Shown: piece by piece, positions 35,551-45,190 of the stretch
Layout: each line of letters starts with the position of its first letter
How positions within the stretch are numbered: position 1 is the stretch's first letter
Source: Marinirhabdus gelatinilytica
GTDB lineage: Bacteria > Bacteroidota > Bacteroidia > Flavobacteriales > Flavobacteriaceae
Length of the DNA stretch: 64,000 bases
Assembly: GCF_003353425.1 (NCBI RefSeq)
Contig: NZ_QRAO01000001.1
Location: 1,054,001-1,118,000 of the forward strand
Direction: 5' to 3'
Position numbers and translations under genes: made by a program
The notes under the pieces: generated by a model
The model's database searches: none
What the model was told of the DNA's origin: nothing
The model's input: the letters and a program-made list of their open reading frames with translations, nothing else

Positions 35551-36924
35551 ATGAAGAAGTTTCTTGCATTAACTGCAGTGGTAGCCTTTTTGTTTAGTTG
35601 TAACTCTGGAGATAGAGGTGAACTTGTTGGAGCTAAAGGCAAAAAATGGTACCCAGAAAAACCTTACGGAATGACGCTAATTCCCGGAGGTTCATTTATT
35701 ATGGGTAAATCTGACGATGACTTTGTGGCCGTAAACGACGCCCCCACAAAAACTGTAACAGTACGTTCTTTCTACATGGACGAGACCGAAATCACAAACG
35801 CAGAGTACAGACAGTTTGTAGAATGGGTACGAGACTCTACCGTACGTCTTAAGCTGGCTATCCTTGCCGATGAGGTAGGAGCAACTCCAGGCGATGGTGG
35901 TATTGGAGATTTTGCATTTGTGGACCAAGAAAACGAAGAAATGACCCCGTACGAGCAATATATGTACGACAACTACTATGGTATGGGAGACGATTTCTAT
36001 GCAGGTAGAAAAATAAATAACGATGTAGACCTTATCTGGGACACTTCTGAATATCCAGACGAGTACTACTCTGAGGTAATGGATACCATGTATATTCCTG
36101 CTGAAGAGGCCTACAATGGGCAGCGTACCATAGATGTAGAAAAACTGAAGTTTCAGTATACCTACATGGATATCCAATCTGCAGCACGTGCAGGCGACAA
36201 GCGTAGAAAAGACTTTATTAAAAAAGAAGAGGTTCAAATATACCCAGACACAACAGTATGGATTAGAGACTTCAACTACTCCTACAACGAACCCATGCAC
36301 AACGACTACTTTTGGCACGCAGCTTATGGGGATTATCCTGTAGTGGGTGTTAACTGGAAGCAGGCAAAGGCTTTTTGTGCCTGGAGAACCTTGTATAAAA
36401 ATTCGTACCAAAAATCCAAAGGCCGACAGCATGTAAACTCATTCCGTCTTCCTGGTGAAGCAGAGTGGGAGTATGCAGCACGTGGTGGTTTGGAATCTGC
36501 TACCTACCCTTGGGGTGGTCCTTATGCAAAGAACGACCGTGGTTGTTTTATGGCTAACTTTAAGCCATTGCGTGGAGATTATGCAGCAGATCAAGCATTG
36601 TACACTGTAGAAGCAGATGCCTACGAGCCAAACGACTATAACCTTTACAACATGGCAGGAAACGTGGCCGAATGGGTAGCCTCAAGCTATGAGCCAGCCT
36701 CTTATGAATATACTTCAACAATGAACCCAAGTGTAAACGATCCAGACAACATGCGTAAAGTTGTTCGTGGTGGTTCTTGGAAAGACGTTGCTTACTTCTT
36801 ACAGGTAAGTAGCCGTGACTTCGAGTATGCAGATTCTGCAAGAAGTTACATAGGTTTCCGCACCGTACAAGACTACATGGGTACAGATATTACCGTAAAC
36901 ACCAACTTTGGAGATGCAAGATAA
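35551..36924 (+). CDS. gldK: Type IX secretion lipoprotein GldK
   Basis: Outer-membrane lipoprotein of the type IX secretion/gliding machinery that forms the periplasmic ring with GldN. The ATG at 35551 gives a proper lipoprotein signal (MKKFLALTAVVAFLFSC, Cys17); an upstream in-frame ATG lies inside the promoter region. The rest is a formylglycine-generating-enzyme-like (SUMF1) fold: MTLIPGGSFIMGKSDDDF, SFYMDETEITNAEYRQF, FRLPGEAEWEYAARGG, NVAEWVASSYE and VVRGGSWKD. The catalytic cysteines of true FGE are not expected here. First gene of the cluster. Confidence 0.97.
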   Translation: MKKFLALTAVVAFLFSCNSGDRGELVGAKGKKWYPEKPYGMTLIPGGSFIMGKSDDDFVAVNDAPTKTVTVRSFYMDETEITNAEYRQFVEWVRDSTVRLKLAILADEVGATPGDGGIGDFAFVDQENEEMTPYEQYMYDNYYGMGDDFYAGRKINNDVDLIWDTSEYPDEYYSEVMDTMYIPAEEAYNGQRTIDVEKLKFQYTYMDIQSAARAGDKRRKDFIKKEEVQIYPDTTVWIRDFNYSYNEPMHNDYFWHAAYGDYPVVGVNWKQAKAFCAWRTLYKNSYQKSKGRQHVNSFRLPGEAEWEYAARGGLESATYPWGGPYAKNDRGCFMANFKPLRGDYAADQALYTVEADAYEPNDYNLYNMAGNVAEWVASSYEPASYEYTSTMNPSVNDPDNMRKVVRGGSWKDVAYFLQVSSRDFEYADSARSYIGFRTVQDYMGTDITVNTNFGDAR

Positions 36925-36998
36925 GCGCTTGCGCCTCCTTCCCCTTAATATTGAATCTTAACGTACTTAAATTAACTTAACTAAAAACTATTGTAATT

Positions 36999-37640
36999 AT
37001 GGCACAGTCAAAATCATCAAAAAAATTATTTAACATGGCCTACGGGCTTGGAGCTTCTATCGTAATCTTGGGAGCACTTTTTAAAATCCTTCACTGGGAA
37101 CTTGGGCCCCTAAACGGAGGTCTATTACTAGCAATTGGACTTATTACCGAAGCGATTATTTTCGCTATATCTGCATTCGAACCTGTAGACGATGATTTAG
37201 ATTGGTCTTTGGTATACCCAGAATTGGCTGGAGGACAGTCTAAAGGAAAGAAAGAAGAACCTAAAGATGCTGAAGGAATGTTGTCCAAGAAATTAGACAA
37301 TATGCTTAAAGAAGCTAGAATCGACGGTGAGTTGATGGCAAGCTTAGGAAACAGCATCCGTAACTTCGAGGGCGCTGCAAAAGGAATCGCTCCTACCGCA
37401 GACGCTATGGCTTCTACTAAGAAGTACAGTGAGGAAATGGCATTGGCAGCAGCACAAATGGATTCATTGAACAGCTTGTACAAAGTACAGATAGAGTCTA
37501 CTAGCCGCCAGACCGAAGCAAACGAGCAAGTAGCCCAAAATGCAGAGCAATTAAAGGCACAGATGGAAAACCTAGCCAGCAACCTTTCTTCATTGAACGG
37601 TGTGTACGGAGGTATGCTATCTGCAATGAACAGAAACTAA
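36999..37640 (+). CDS. gldL: Type IX secretion inner-membrane motor protein GldL
   Basis: Inner-membrane protein that, with GldM, converts proton motive force into rotation for secretion and gliding. Two N-terminal membrane helices (FNMAYGLGASIVILGALFKI and GLLLAIGLITEAIIFAISAF) include a membrane-embedded glutamate (ITEAII). The C-terminal part is a cytoplasmic coiled coil. Its 213 aa are normal. It lies 74 bases after gldK. Confidence 0.96.
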   Translation: MAQSKSSKKLFNMAYGLGASIVILGALFKILHWELGPLNGGLLLAIGLITEAIIFAISAFEPVDDDLDWSLVYPELAGGQSKGKKEEPKDAEGMLSKKLDNMLKEARIDGELMASLGNSIRNFEGAAKGIAPTADAMASTKKYSEEMALAAAQMDSLNSLYKVQIESTSRQTEANEQVAQNAEQLKAQMENLASNLSSLNGVYGGMLSAMNRN

Positions 37641-37684
37641 AGATTGTTTTTCAACCTATTATAAACTTTTAAAAAGAAAAAAAT

Positions 37685-39256
37685 ATGGCAGGAGGACAAT
37701 CCCCCAGACAGAAGATGATTAACCTGATGTATCTGGTTTTCATCGCAATGCTCGCACTCAACATGTCAAAAGAAGTACTATCGGCTTTTGGTTTGTTGAA
37801 CAATAAAATTGAAACAGCGAATGCTGAAACAGCTGCAAGAAATACCGCATTTATGGACGGTTTGAGCACTAAGGCTTCTGATGAGCCTGCTCAATATGCG
37901 GCAGTATATTCCAAGGCACAAGAAATTGAAACAGCTTCAAACGAATTAGACACCTATCTTTCCACTTTGAAATCTGGAGCAATTGAAGGCTTGGAAGATC
38001 CTACCGATTATGAGGTAATGGACAAGCCAGATTACTACAACAATTTGTTCTTTACTGGTGACAATTACAAGCCAGAAGGGCAAGAGTTTATCGATAAAAT
38101 GAACAATTATCGTACTGAAATGATGGCAATTCTTTCTGATACTGCTGTCGCAAAAAAAGTTGCAGGCGTTGAAGATATCAAGAAATCTATCGAGAATAAC
38201 TTTTCTACCGCACCAGAAGAAAATCGTGATGGTAAGGAAGTAGAGTGGTTAAACTACCACTACGAAGGATTCCCGTTAATTGCTTCTTTGACCAAATTAA
38301 CGCAATTACAAGCCGATGTTAAGACTGCAAAAAGTGAAATACTTTCTAAAATGCTTTCTGGACAGCAGGCAGCGGCACTTTCTTTTAGTAACTATTCTAC
38401 GATAATGGATGTTGAGAAATCTGCATACTATTCAGGAGAGACTTTTAATGGTGCCATTATGCTAGGTCGTACCGATGCTAGTACTGTGCCACAGGAAGTA
38501 AACCTTACGTTGGATGGGAGACCGCTAACCGAAGAGCAATATGATGTTGTGGGTGGTAAAGTTGTATTAAAAGTTGGTGCGGGAAGCCCCGGAGATCATA
38601 AGATTGAAGGAACGTTGGTATACGGTGAAGGTGGAGAAAAAGTTGAAGTTCCTGTAAAAACAGGTTTCGCGACCATCTCTAAACCAAACGCCGCCGTTAT
38701 CGCTGCCGATAAGATGAACGTGGTATACCGTGGTGTAGATAACCCAATGACTGTGTCTATCCCTGGTATCCCAGATAATAAGGTGAGCGCTAGTGGTGCT
38801 GGACTTTCAAAGGTATCGGGGAGTAAGTACGTAATGCGTCCACAATCAGGTACCACTGTAACCATTACGGCTAGCGGTACTTTGCCAGATGGACAAAAGG
38901 TAAGTTCTAACTCGCAATTCCGTATCAAGGGTATTCCTGCTCCGTTAGGAACCATCCGTGGAGAGTCTGGTATTGTTCGTATGCAACGCCAAGGACTTGA
39001 AATTTCAAGTGTAGGTGCTTTGTTGGAAGATTTCGATTTCGATCTTAACCTACGTGTAACAGGATTTAGCTTTAAGGTTTCCGGACAGCCTACCGTTGTG
39101 GTAAGTGGAACAAAACTTAATGGAGCTGCAAAAGCTGCATTGCGAAGAGCAAAGCGTGGTGATGTAGTTCAAATTTTCGATATCAATACAAGTATATCTG
39201 GTAGCAATGTGAAGTTGAGAAAAACAGCGCCTGTTACCGTTGAATTAACAAACTAG
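37685..39256 (+). CDS. gldM: Type IX secretion motor/shaft protein GldM
   Basis: Bitopic inner-membrane protein whose periplasmic shaft reaches the GldK/GldN ring. The N-terminus has one membrane span (MINLMYLVFIAMLALNM). Next come a helical D1 domain and then beta-rich periplasmic domains with VSIPGIPDNKVSASGAGLSK and FRIKGIPAPLGTIRGESG. Its 523 aa are standard. The start follows gldL by 44 bases. Confidence 0.97.
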   Translation: MAGGQSPRQKMINLMYLVFIAMLALNMSKEVLSAFGLLNNKIETANAETAARNTAFMDGLSTKASDEPAQYAAVYSKAQEIETASNELDTYLSTLKSGAIEGLEDPTDYEVMDKPDYYNNLFFTGDNYKPEGQEFIDKMNNYRTEMMAILSDTAVAKKVAGVEDIKKSIENNFSTAPEENRDGKEVEWLNYHYEGFPLIASLTKLTQLQADVKTAKSEILSKMLSGQQAAALSFSNYSTIMDVEKSAYYSGETFNGAIMLGRTDASTVPQEVNLTLDGRPLTEEQYDVVGGKVVLKVGAGSPGDHKIEGTLVYGEGGEKVEVPVKTGFATISKPNAAVIAADKMNVVYRGVDNPMTVSIPGIPDNKVSASGAGLSKVSGSKYVMRPQSGTTVTITASGTLPDGQKVSSNSQFRIKGIPAPLGTIRGESGIVRMQRQGLEISSVGALLEDFDFDLNLRVTGFSFKVSGQPTVVVSGTKLNGAAKAALRRAKRGDVVQIFDINTSISGSNVKLRKTAPVTVELTN

Positions 39257-39273
39257 AATTTAAATACTAATTT

Positions 39274-40176
39274 ATGACTTTTAAAAATGTTGTTTTAGGT
39301 GTTTTTGGACTGTTGTTGTGTACAACCACAGCCTCGGCCCAGTTGAACATTCTCAACGCCAAAACACCGGATGAAATAGGCAAGAAGACAGAAGCGCAGA
39401 TTGCTTATGACAATGATGAGCCGTTACCCTATGGGTACACAGACGAGCGTGACATCCTATGGTCCAAGACCGTTTGGGAAATCATAGACCTCGATGAGCG
39501 TGTGAACTTCCCGTTGTACTATCCTATAGACACTAACAACATTGGTAGCGAAAGACGTTCTTTGTACGATGTTTTGGTAAAGAACATCAAGAATGGAAAT
39601 ATTGAAGAGGTTTATGCGGATTCGTATTTTACTGAAAAGCGTACCCTCGACGATATTGGAGCTTCCCTCGCCTATGTAGATACTACTGATGCCGGTATAG
39701 ACCAGTTTAACGCCGAAGGTAGGGTAGACCCTCAATATATCCGTAGATTCGATTTGGACGCAGGAGACGTTGAAGAGTGGAGAATACGCGGTATCTGGTA
39801 CTTGGACAAACGTCAAGGTGAATTGAAATACCGTATGTTGGGTCTTTGTCCGGTAGCGAACGAAGCACGTTCCAAAGCATTCCCGGACGATAATATAGAT
39901 AGTAAAGTAGAGTTGTTCTGGGTATGGTTCCCAGGAGCGAGAGAAGCATTGCATGAGGCAAAAGCCTTTAACCGCAAAAACACCTCCCAACCCATTACTT
40001 ACGATCATCTATTGAACTCCAGACGCTTTAACGCCATGATCTATAAGGAAGATAACGTCCAAGGAGACCGAGGTGTCCGTGACTACATCAACGATAATGC
40101 GATGATGCAGTTACTCGAGGCTGAGCGTATCAAGGACCAAATCCGTAATATGGAAATAGACCTCTGGAACTACTAA
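39274..40176 (+). CDS. gldN: Type IX secretion ring protein GldN
   Basis: Periplasmic partner of GldK. A signal peptide (MTFKNVVLGVFGLLLCTTTASA, then QLN) is followed by the GldN domain with DERDILWSKTVWEIIDLDER near its start and WVWFPGAREALHEAKAFNRK later. Its 300 aa are typical. It starts 17 bases after gldM and is followed by a strong terminator, so gldKLMN is a closed operon. Confidence 0.97.
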   Translation: MTFKNVVLGVFGLLLCTTTASAQLNILNAKTPDEIGKKTEAQIAYDNDEPLPYGYTDERDILWSKTVWEIIDLDERVNFPLYYPIDTNNIGSERRSLYDVLVKNIKNGNIEEVYADSYFTEKRTLDDIGASLAYVDTTDAGIDQFNAEGRVDPQYIRRFDLDAGDVEEWRIRGIWYLDKRQGELKYRMLGLCPVANEARSKAFPDDNIDSKVELFWVWFPGAREALHEAKAFNRKNTSQPITYDHLLNSRRFNAMIYKEDNVQGDRGVRDYINDNAMMQLLEAERIKDQIRNMEIDLWNY

Positions 40177-40196
40177 AAGTCCCAATATAAAATACC

Positions 40197-40233
40197 AAAA
40201 ACCTCCTAAGTATCATTCTTAGGAGGTTTTTTA
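40197..40233 (+). terminator. Terminator of gldKLMN
   Basis: AACCTCCTAAG/CTTAGGAGGTT stem with a 7-base loop and T-run. Confidence 0.85.
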
Positions 40234-40310
40234 TTTTCATCCAAGATCTCAAAATCCAAAACCTCCCAATAGCTAACGTTGTAATCAGGTTAGTATCATT
40301 GGATAGTTTT

Positions 40311-40366
40311 GTCAAGCTGAACTTGTCGAAGTGCCTCAATAAACGTCTTCGACAAGCTCAGACTGA
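40311..40366. repeat. Inverted pair of short extragenic repeats
   Basis: TCAAGCTGAACTTGTCGAAG and, after a short spacer, CTTCGACAAGCTCAGACTGA are near-perfect reverse complements. The GTCGAA core is shared with the 22-bp repeats at 1424, 15088 and 24902, suggesting a related REP-like family. Confidence 0.55.
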
Positions 40367-40415
40367 TATGTCGCTAGTATTCCGTTTCAATTTTAAACCT
40401 TAATTTTACAGCAAA

Positions 40416-41480
40416 ATGAAACAAGTAGACTACATCATAGTGGGATTTGGCATTGCAGGCCTCTGCTTTGCCGAAACATTGTTGCAGCACGGAAAAACCT
40501 TTATAGTGGTGGAAGATGGCAAAGAAGGTGCTACAACCGTTTCTGGGGGCGTATTAAATCCCACAGTGCTCAAAAGGTTTACCGCGGCATGGAATGCAGC
40601 ACAATTTTTTGAAAAGGCCCTGCCATTTTATAGAACACTAGGGCAGGGATTGGGAAAACAAATAATACGTCCTATTTCCATACACAGGATTTTCAATGCT
40701 GTTGAAGAACAGAACAATTGGATAGTGGCAAGCGATAAAAATGAACTTTCACAATTTCTTTCAACCGAAATAGTAAAAAACAAGAACCTTTCAATAAACG
40801 CTCCTTTGGGCTTGGGCGTAGTAACTGGAGGTGCCATTATAAACCCTCCCCAACTTATTGAACACTACAGGATCTTTCTGAAAGAAAAAAAACTGCTGGT
40901 TTCTGAAACTTTTAACTATCAATCCCTCTCAAGTAGTAATGGTGGTGTAACCTATTCAAATATCTCTGCAAAACAAATCGTTTTTGCGCAGGGAACAGCC
41001 GTTCGCGACAATCCTTATTTTCAACTTTCAGTATCGCCAATGGGTTCCAAGGAGTTTGTGGGCAACAAAGGGGAGTATATTATTTTTAGGGCACCCAAAC
41101 TTCAGCTAAAGGAAGTTTTAAAAGGTCCGGTCATGATTATCCCATTGGGTGACCATTGCTATAAGGTAGGTGCTAGTTTTGGCCGTGACGAATTTTCTAC
41201 AGGAACTACCCAAGAGGCACGTGAAGAAATAGTTTCAAAACTAAAAAAAATGATTTCCTGTGATTTTGACGTGCTAGATCAAGTTTCGGGTATTCGTCCT
41301 ACGGTTAAGGACAGAAAACCGTTGCTCGGAAATTTTCCAGAAAACAAAAATGTGTATTTCCTGAATGGTTTGGGTACACGTGGCTTGTCCATGGCTCCAC
41401 TGTTGGCTGAGTGGCTTTTTCAGTATGTCGAAAACCACAAGAAGCTGCCGGAATCCGTCAACGTAAAAAGGTTTCTCTAG
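40416..41480 (+). CDS. FAD-dependent amine/amino-acid oxidase family protein (DAO fold)
   Basis: Flavoprotein of 354 aa. The N-terminal Rossmann motif is GFGIAGLCFAETLLQHGKTF, followed by the DAO-type GATTVSGGVLNP loop and a C-terminal SGIRPTVKDRKPLLG and GLGTRGLSMAPLLAEWL. This matches glycine-oxidase-like enzymes in layout. The substrate cannot be read from sequence, and no cofactor-biosynthesis genes are adjacent. Monocistronic between the gldN terminator region and a convergent gene. Confidence 0.85.
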   Translation: MKQVDYIIVGFGIAGLCFAETLLQHGKTFIVVEDGKEGATTVSGGVLNPTVLKRFTAAWNAAQFFEKALPFYRTLGQGLGKQIIRPISIHRIFNAVEEQNNWIVASDKNELSQFLSTEIVKNKNLSINAPLGLGVVTGGAIINPPQLIEHYRIFLKEKKLLVSETFNYQSLSSSNGGVTYSNISAKQIVFAQGTAVRDNPYFQLSVSPMGSKEFVGNKGEYIIFRAPKLQLKEVLKGPVMIIPLGDHCYKVGASFGRDEFSTGTTQEAREEIVSKLKKMISCDFDVLDQVSGIRPTVKDRKPLLGNFPENKNVYFLNGLGTRGLSMAPLLAEWLFQYVENHKKLPESVNVKRFL

Positions 41481-41587
41481 TCATTTTAACATTGGAGACG
41501 TCACATCCCAATGGGCCGTCAGAGCCAGTAAAGATTATATACAGGAATTTCAGTCTAAATCTTGGATGTATCTTGTAAGCCTTAACA

Positions 41588-41965
41588 TCACACCTTCTTC
41601 CCGTCAAACTTAAAAAAGAAATTGATCCAGATATTGCGTGAAAGCCTTAATATAACCGGTAATAGCACGATAAGGGTTCCCATAATAACAAAAAAGGTGT
41701 GTAGCCTACCCAGCCCTATAAAGAAAAAGGCAATAATAAATGCCGCAACCGCTATTGCAACACCTACGGCGTAACTAACGTACATCGCACCATAAAAAAA
41801 AGAAGGTTCAATCTTAAATTTTACATGGCAGTGCGGGCAGTGTTCATGCATTTCCAAGGTTTGCGAAAAATGGTAGGGATTGCTGTTTTTATACATGGGA
41901 CCCGTATGGCAAACTGGGCATTTTCCTGTAAAAATACTATAGATTTTGGTTCCTTTTAAGCCCAT
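41588..41965 (-). CDS. DUF983 membrane protein with zinc-ribbon-like cysteines
   Basis: Small protein with two CxxC-type pairs (GKCPVCHTGPMY and EHCPHCHVKFKIE) followed by two membrane spans and a basic end. This is the DUF983 layout. I chose the ATG at 41965 (125 aa, MGLKGTKIYSIFTGKCP). Earlier in-frame starts at 42013 and 42070 are possible, but the latter runs into the divergent ABC-F gene. Function unknown; the pairs suggest a metal or redox role. Confidence 0.82.
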   Translation of the reverse strand: MGLKGTKIYSIFTGKCPVCHTGPMYKNSNPYHFSQTLEMHEHCPHCHVKFKIEPSFFYGAMYVSYAVGVAIAVAAFIIAFFFIGLGRLHTFFVIMGTLIVLLPVILRLSRNIWINFFFKFDGKKV

Positions 41966-42053
41966 ATATAACTGGTTGAGATTGTATTTTTTTTGCAGGG
42001 TAAATTTAAGCATCTTTGCACCAAAATATAAGTAAACCGCATCAATAAATCTT

Positions 42054-43967
42054 ATGCTCAATATCCACAATCTATCAGTTTCATTTCAGGGCGAATACCT
42101 TTTCGAGGGTATTACCTTTATGCTATCCCCTGGTAACCGTGTAGGTTTGGTAGGTAAAAATGGTGCGGGAAAGTCTACCTTGCTCAGGATTATTTCTGGC
42201 GAACAGGAATACGACGAAGGTGCCATTGCTACAGATAAAGAAGTGTCCATAGGATTTCTGAAACAGGACATAGATTTTACCAAGGGAAGAACCGTTCTAG
42301 AAGAATCTTATGAGGCCTTTTCTGAAATAAAAAAATTCGAAAAACAGCTAGAGGAAATAAATACCCAGCTTGCCGAACGTACCGATTATGAGAGCGACAG
42401 CTATAACCAGTTGATGATAGATCTCAACGAGGTACAGCACCAGTACGAAATACACGGTGGGTACAACTATCAAGGCGAAACCGAACGTATTTTGCAGGGG
42501 TTGGGCTTTCAACGGGAAGATTTCAACAAGGTGACCGAAACTTTCTCTGGTGGGTGGCGTATGCGTATCGAATTGGCAAAATTACTATTACAGAATAATG
42601 ATATACTGTTGCTGGATGAGCCCACGAACCACTTGGATATTGAATCTATCCTTTGGCTTGAAGAATTTTTGAACAACTACCCCGGTGCAGTTGTGGTGGT
42701 GTCCCACGATAAAATGTTCCTCGATAACGTGACCAATCGTACCATCGAGATTTCCTTAGGGAAGATTTACGATTACCCTAAGCCCTACACAAAATATCTG
42801 GTGCTTCGCAAGGAGTTGCGCGAGCAGCAGTTGGCATCCCAAAAAAATCAGCAAAAACAGATTGAGCAAACCGAAAAGCTTATCGAAAAGTTCCGTGCCA
42901 AGGCCAGTAAGGCTACCATGGCACAGTCGCTCATAAAAAAGCTGGATAAGATGGATAGGATTGAGGTGGACGAGGATGATAATGCTGTAATGAGCCTTCG
43001 GTTTCCTGTTTCTGTAACCCCTGGGAAGGTGGTGATCACTGCCCAAAACGCTTCAAAGAGTTATGGAGACAAGCAGGTGTTGAATAACGTTAACTTGTTG
43101 ATAGAGCGAGATTCCAAAACTGCTTTTGTGGGCCAGAACGGACAGGGAAAATCTACCTTGGCAAAGATGATTGTGGGTGAGATTCCTTTCGATGGCTCCA
43201 TTGAACTGGGGCACAACGTACAAATAGGCTACTTTGCCCAAAACCAAGCCGATTATTTGGACGGCTCCAAAACCGTGGAGGAAACTATGATAGACGCCGC
43301 CGATGAAAAAACAAGGCCCCGTGTTCGTGATATTTTGGGTTCATTTCTGTTTCGTGGTGAAGAGGTGGACAAATACGTTCGGGTACTCTCTGGGGGCGAG
43401 CGTAACCGGTTGGCTCTGGCAAAATTATTGTTACAGCCCTTCAATGTCTTGGTGATGGATGAGCCCACGAACCACTTGGATATCAAATCAAAAAACGTGC
43501 TTAAGGAGGCATTGCGAAACTTTCAGGGAACGCTCATACTGGTATCGCACGACCGTGATTTCTTGCAGGGCCTGACCAATAAGGTGTACGAATTTAAGGA
43601 TAGGGAGTTAAAGGAATATCTTGGAGACATAGATTATTTCCTGGAACAGCGCAACCTTCAGAATTTGCGGGAGGCCGAAAAAAGAACAAAGGTCGCTTCC
43701 GAAGAAAAAAAGAATACCTCCAACGGAAAACAGAGTTACGAAGAACAAAAGAAAGTGAAATCCCTTCAGAATAAACTCAGCAAGACCGAAGCACAAATCT
43801 CGAAGCTGGAAAAGGAAATAAAGGAAATAGACGTGGAACTCCAGATAAATTATGAAGAAACCATTGCCAAGCCTAATTTCTTCGATTTCTACCAAGCCAA
43901 AAAGGACAAGCTCAATACCTTGATGGAGGAGTGGGAAACCATTACAGAAAGATTAGAAAAGCTCTAA
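42054..43967 (+). CDS. ABC-F family ATPase (ribosome-associated, Uup/YdiF-like)
   Basis: Soluble protein of 637 aa with two ABC domains and no membrane part. Domain 1 has GKNGAGKSTLL, SGGWRMRIELAKLLL and DEPTNHLD. The interdomain linker is helical. Domain 2 has GQNGQGKSTLAK, LSGGERNRLALAKLLL and DEPTNHLD. A C-terminal coiled coil (EEQKKVKSLQNKLSKTEAQI) matches the Uup-type extension. ABC-F proteins rescue or modulate ribosomes, and some protect against antibiotics. Nothing here specifies resistance. Confidence 0.95.
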   Translation: MLNIHNLSVSFQGEYLFEGITFMLSPGNRVGLVGKNGAGKSTLLRIISGEQEYDEGAIATDKEVSIGFLKQDIDFTKGRTVLEESYEAFSEIKKFEKQLEEINTQLAERTDYESDSYNQLMIDLNEVQHQYEIHGGYNYQGETERILQGLGFQREDFNKVTETFSGGWRMRIELAKLLLQNNDILLLDEPTNHLDIESILWLEEFLNNYPGAVVVVSHDKMFLDNVTNRTIEISLGKIYDYPKPYTKYLVLRKELREQQLASQKNQQKQIEQTEKLIEKFRAKASKATMAQSLIKKLDKMDRIEVDEDDNAVMSLRFPVSVTPGKVVITAQNASKSYGDKQVLNNVNLLIERDSKTAFVGQNGQGKSTLAKMIVGEIPFDGSIELGHNVQIGYFAQNQADYLDGSKTVEETMIDAADEKTRPRVRDILGSFLFRGEEVDKYVRVLSGGERNRLALAKLLLQPFNVLVMDEPTNHLDIKSKNVLKEALRNFQGTLILVSHDRDFLQGLTNKVYEFKDRELKEYLGDIDYFLEQRNLQNLREAEKRTKVASEEKKNTSNGKQSYEEQKKVKSLQNKLSKTEAQISKLEKEIKEIDVELQINYEETIAKPNFFDFYQAKKDKLNTLMEEWETITERLEKL

Positions 43968-44042
43968 ATTTAAGATACTTTTAACGTCAGTAGCGTGCCA
44001 TCGCAGTATTTTTGACAATCCTAATCAAACATACTGAAGCCA

Positions 44043-45188
44043 ATGCGCAAATTGATACTATATGGACTGGGGGTATTGCTACTTATTGTTGCAATCTTTG
44101 GAGCAAAATACATTGTAGATAGTAACAACAAGCCAAAACCAAAGATAGAAAAGGTGGTTAAGACCGTGTTTACCCAAACAGCACAAAATACTACCGTTCC
44201 TATTACAATTCCTACCAACGGGACCCTGCAGGCCAAAGAACGTCTAGAGCTATACAGTGAGGTACAAGGGATTTTCCAGAGCAGTGCCCACGATTTTAAA
44301 GTAGGACAAACCTATAAAAAGGGACAAACGCTTATTAGGATAGACGCTTCAGAATACAACGCTTCGGTACAAGCTGCCAAGAGTGAATTTTATAACTTGG
44401 TTACTTCGTTAATGCCAGATCTTAGGCTGGACTATCCAGACGCTTTCCCCAAATGGCAAACCTATTTGAACAATTTTGATGTTAACAAAGCGGTGCCACA
44501 GTTGCCAGAAACTTCATCTGAAAAAGTAAAGTATTTCATTACGGGTAGAGGAGTATATGCTTCTTATTATAACATTAAAAATTTAGAGCAGCGACTTGGC
44601 AAATATGGTATTTATGCGCCCTTCAACGGTGTTTTGACCGAAGCCCTTGTGACGCGCGGAACCTTGATACGTCAAGGACAAAAACTGGGAGAGTTTATAA
44701 ATACTTCCGTCTTTGAGGTTGAGCTGGCCATTGGTAAAACCTTTAGCGATTTACTAAAAATAGGAGAGGAGGTAACGCTTTCGGTTCTGCAGAGTACCAA
44801 AACATACACAGGCACCGTGAGCCGGATCAACGGCCGTATAGACCCAGCCACACAAACCATAAAAGTGTTTGTAGAGGTAAAAGGTGAAGATTTAAAGGAA
44901 GGGATGTACCTGGAAGCGCAATTGGAGGCAAGGGAGCAAGAAAACGCCATTAAAATATCCAGAAAATTATTGGTGGACGAGTCCGAAATATTTGTAGTTC
45001 GGGATAGTATTTTGGATTTAATCCCTGTAGAGCCCGTGTATTTTTCGCCTAAAGAAGTTGTAGTACAAGGTGTGCCCAACGGCACCCAAATTTTGTCCCG
45101 TTCCATCCCTGGGGCGTATGCCGGAATGCTGGTAAAAGTAAATAAAGAGAACTCTTCTGCTACCCAACAAATCGAAACAACCCAATAA
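44043..45188 (+). CDS. RND efflux periplasmic adaptor (membrane fusion protein)
   Basis: Periplasmic adaptor of a tripartite pump, anchored by an N-terminal membrane segment (LYGLGVLLLIVAIFGAKYIV). The barrel-sandwich halves are PTNGTLQAKERLELYSEVQG and YGIYAPFNGVLTEALVTRGT, with a beta-barrel domain after. The helical hairpin is short. Its 381 aa are normal. The pump gene starts two bases after the stop, so expression is coupled. Confidence 0.93.
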   Translation: MRKLILYGLGVLLLIVAIFGAKYIVDSNNKPKPKIEKVVKTVFTQTAQNTTVPITIPTNGTLQAKERLELYSEVQGIFQSSAHDFKVGQTYKKGQTLIRIDASEYNASVQAAKSEFYNLVTSLMPDLRLDYPDAFPKWQTYLNNFDVNKAVPQLPETSSEKVKYFITGRGVYASYYNIKNLEQRLGKYGIYAPFNGVLTEALVTRGTLIRQGQKLGEFINTSVFEVELAIGKTFSDLLKIGEEVTLSVLQSTKTYTGTVSRINGRIDPATQTIKVFVEVKGEDLKEGMYLEAQLEAREQENAIKISRKLLVDESEIFVVRDSILDLIPVEPVYFSPKEVVVQGVPNGTQILSRSIPGAYAGMLVKVNKENSSATQQIETTQ

Positions 45189-45190
45189 TT

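Noticed and set aside
35692-36432. 246-codon minus-strand frame opposite gldK
   Set aside because: Antisense to the SUMF1-like domain of gldK; composition rich in V, I and Y mirrors the coding strand.
42054-43967. Antibiotic-resistance ABC-F protein
   Set aside because: The C-terminal Uup-like extension and lack of a long interdomain linker point to a housekeeping ABC-F; no resistance call is justified.
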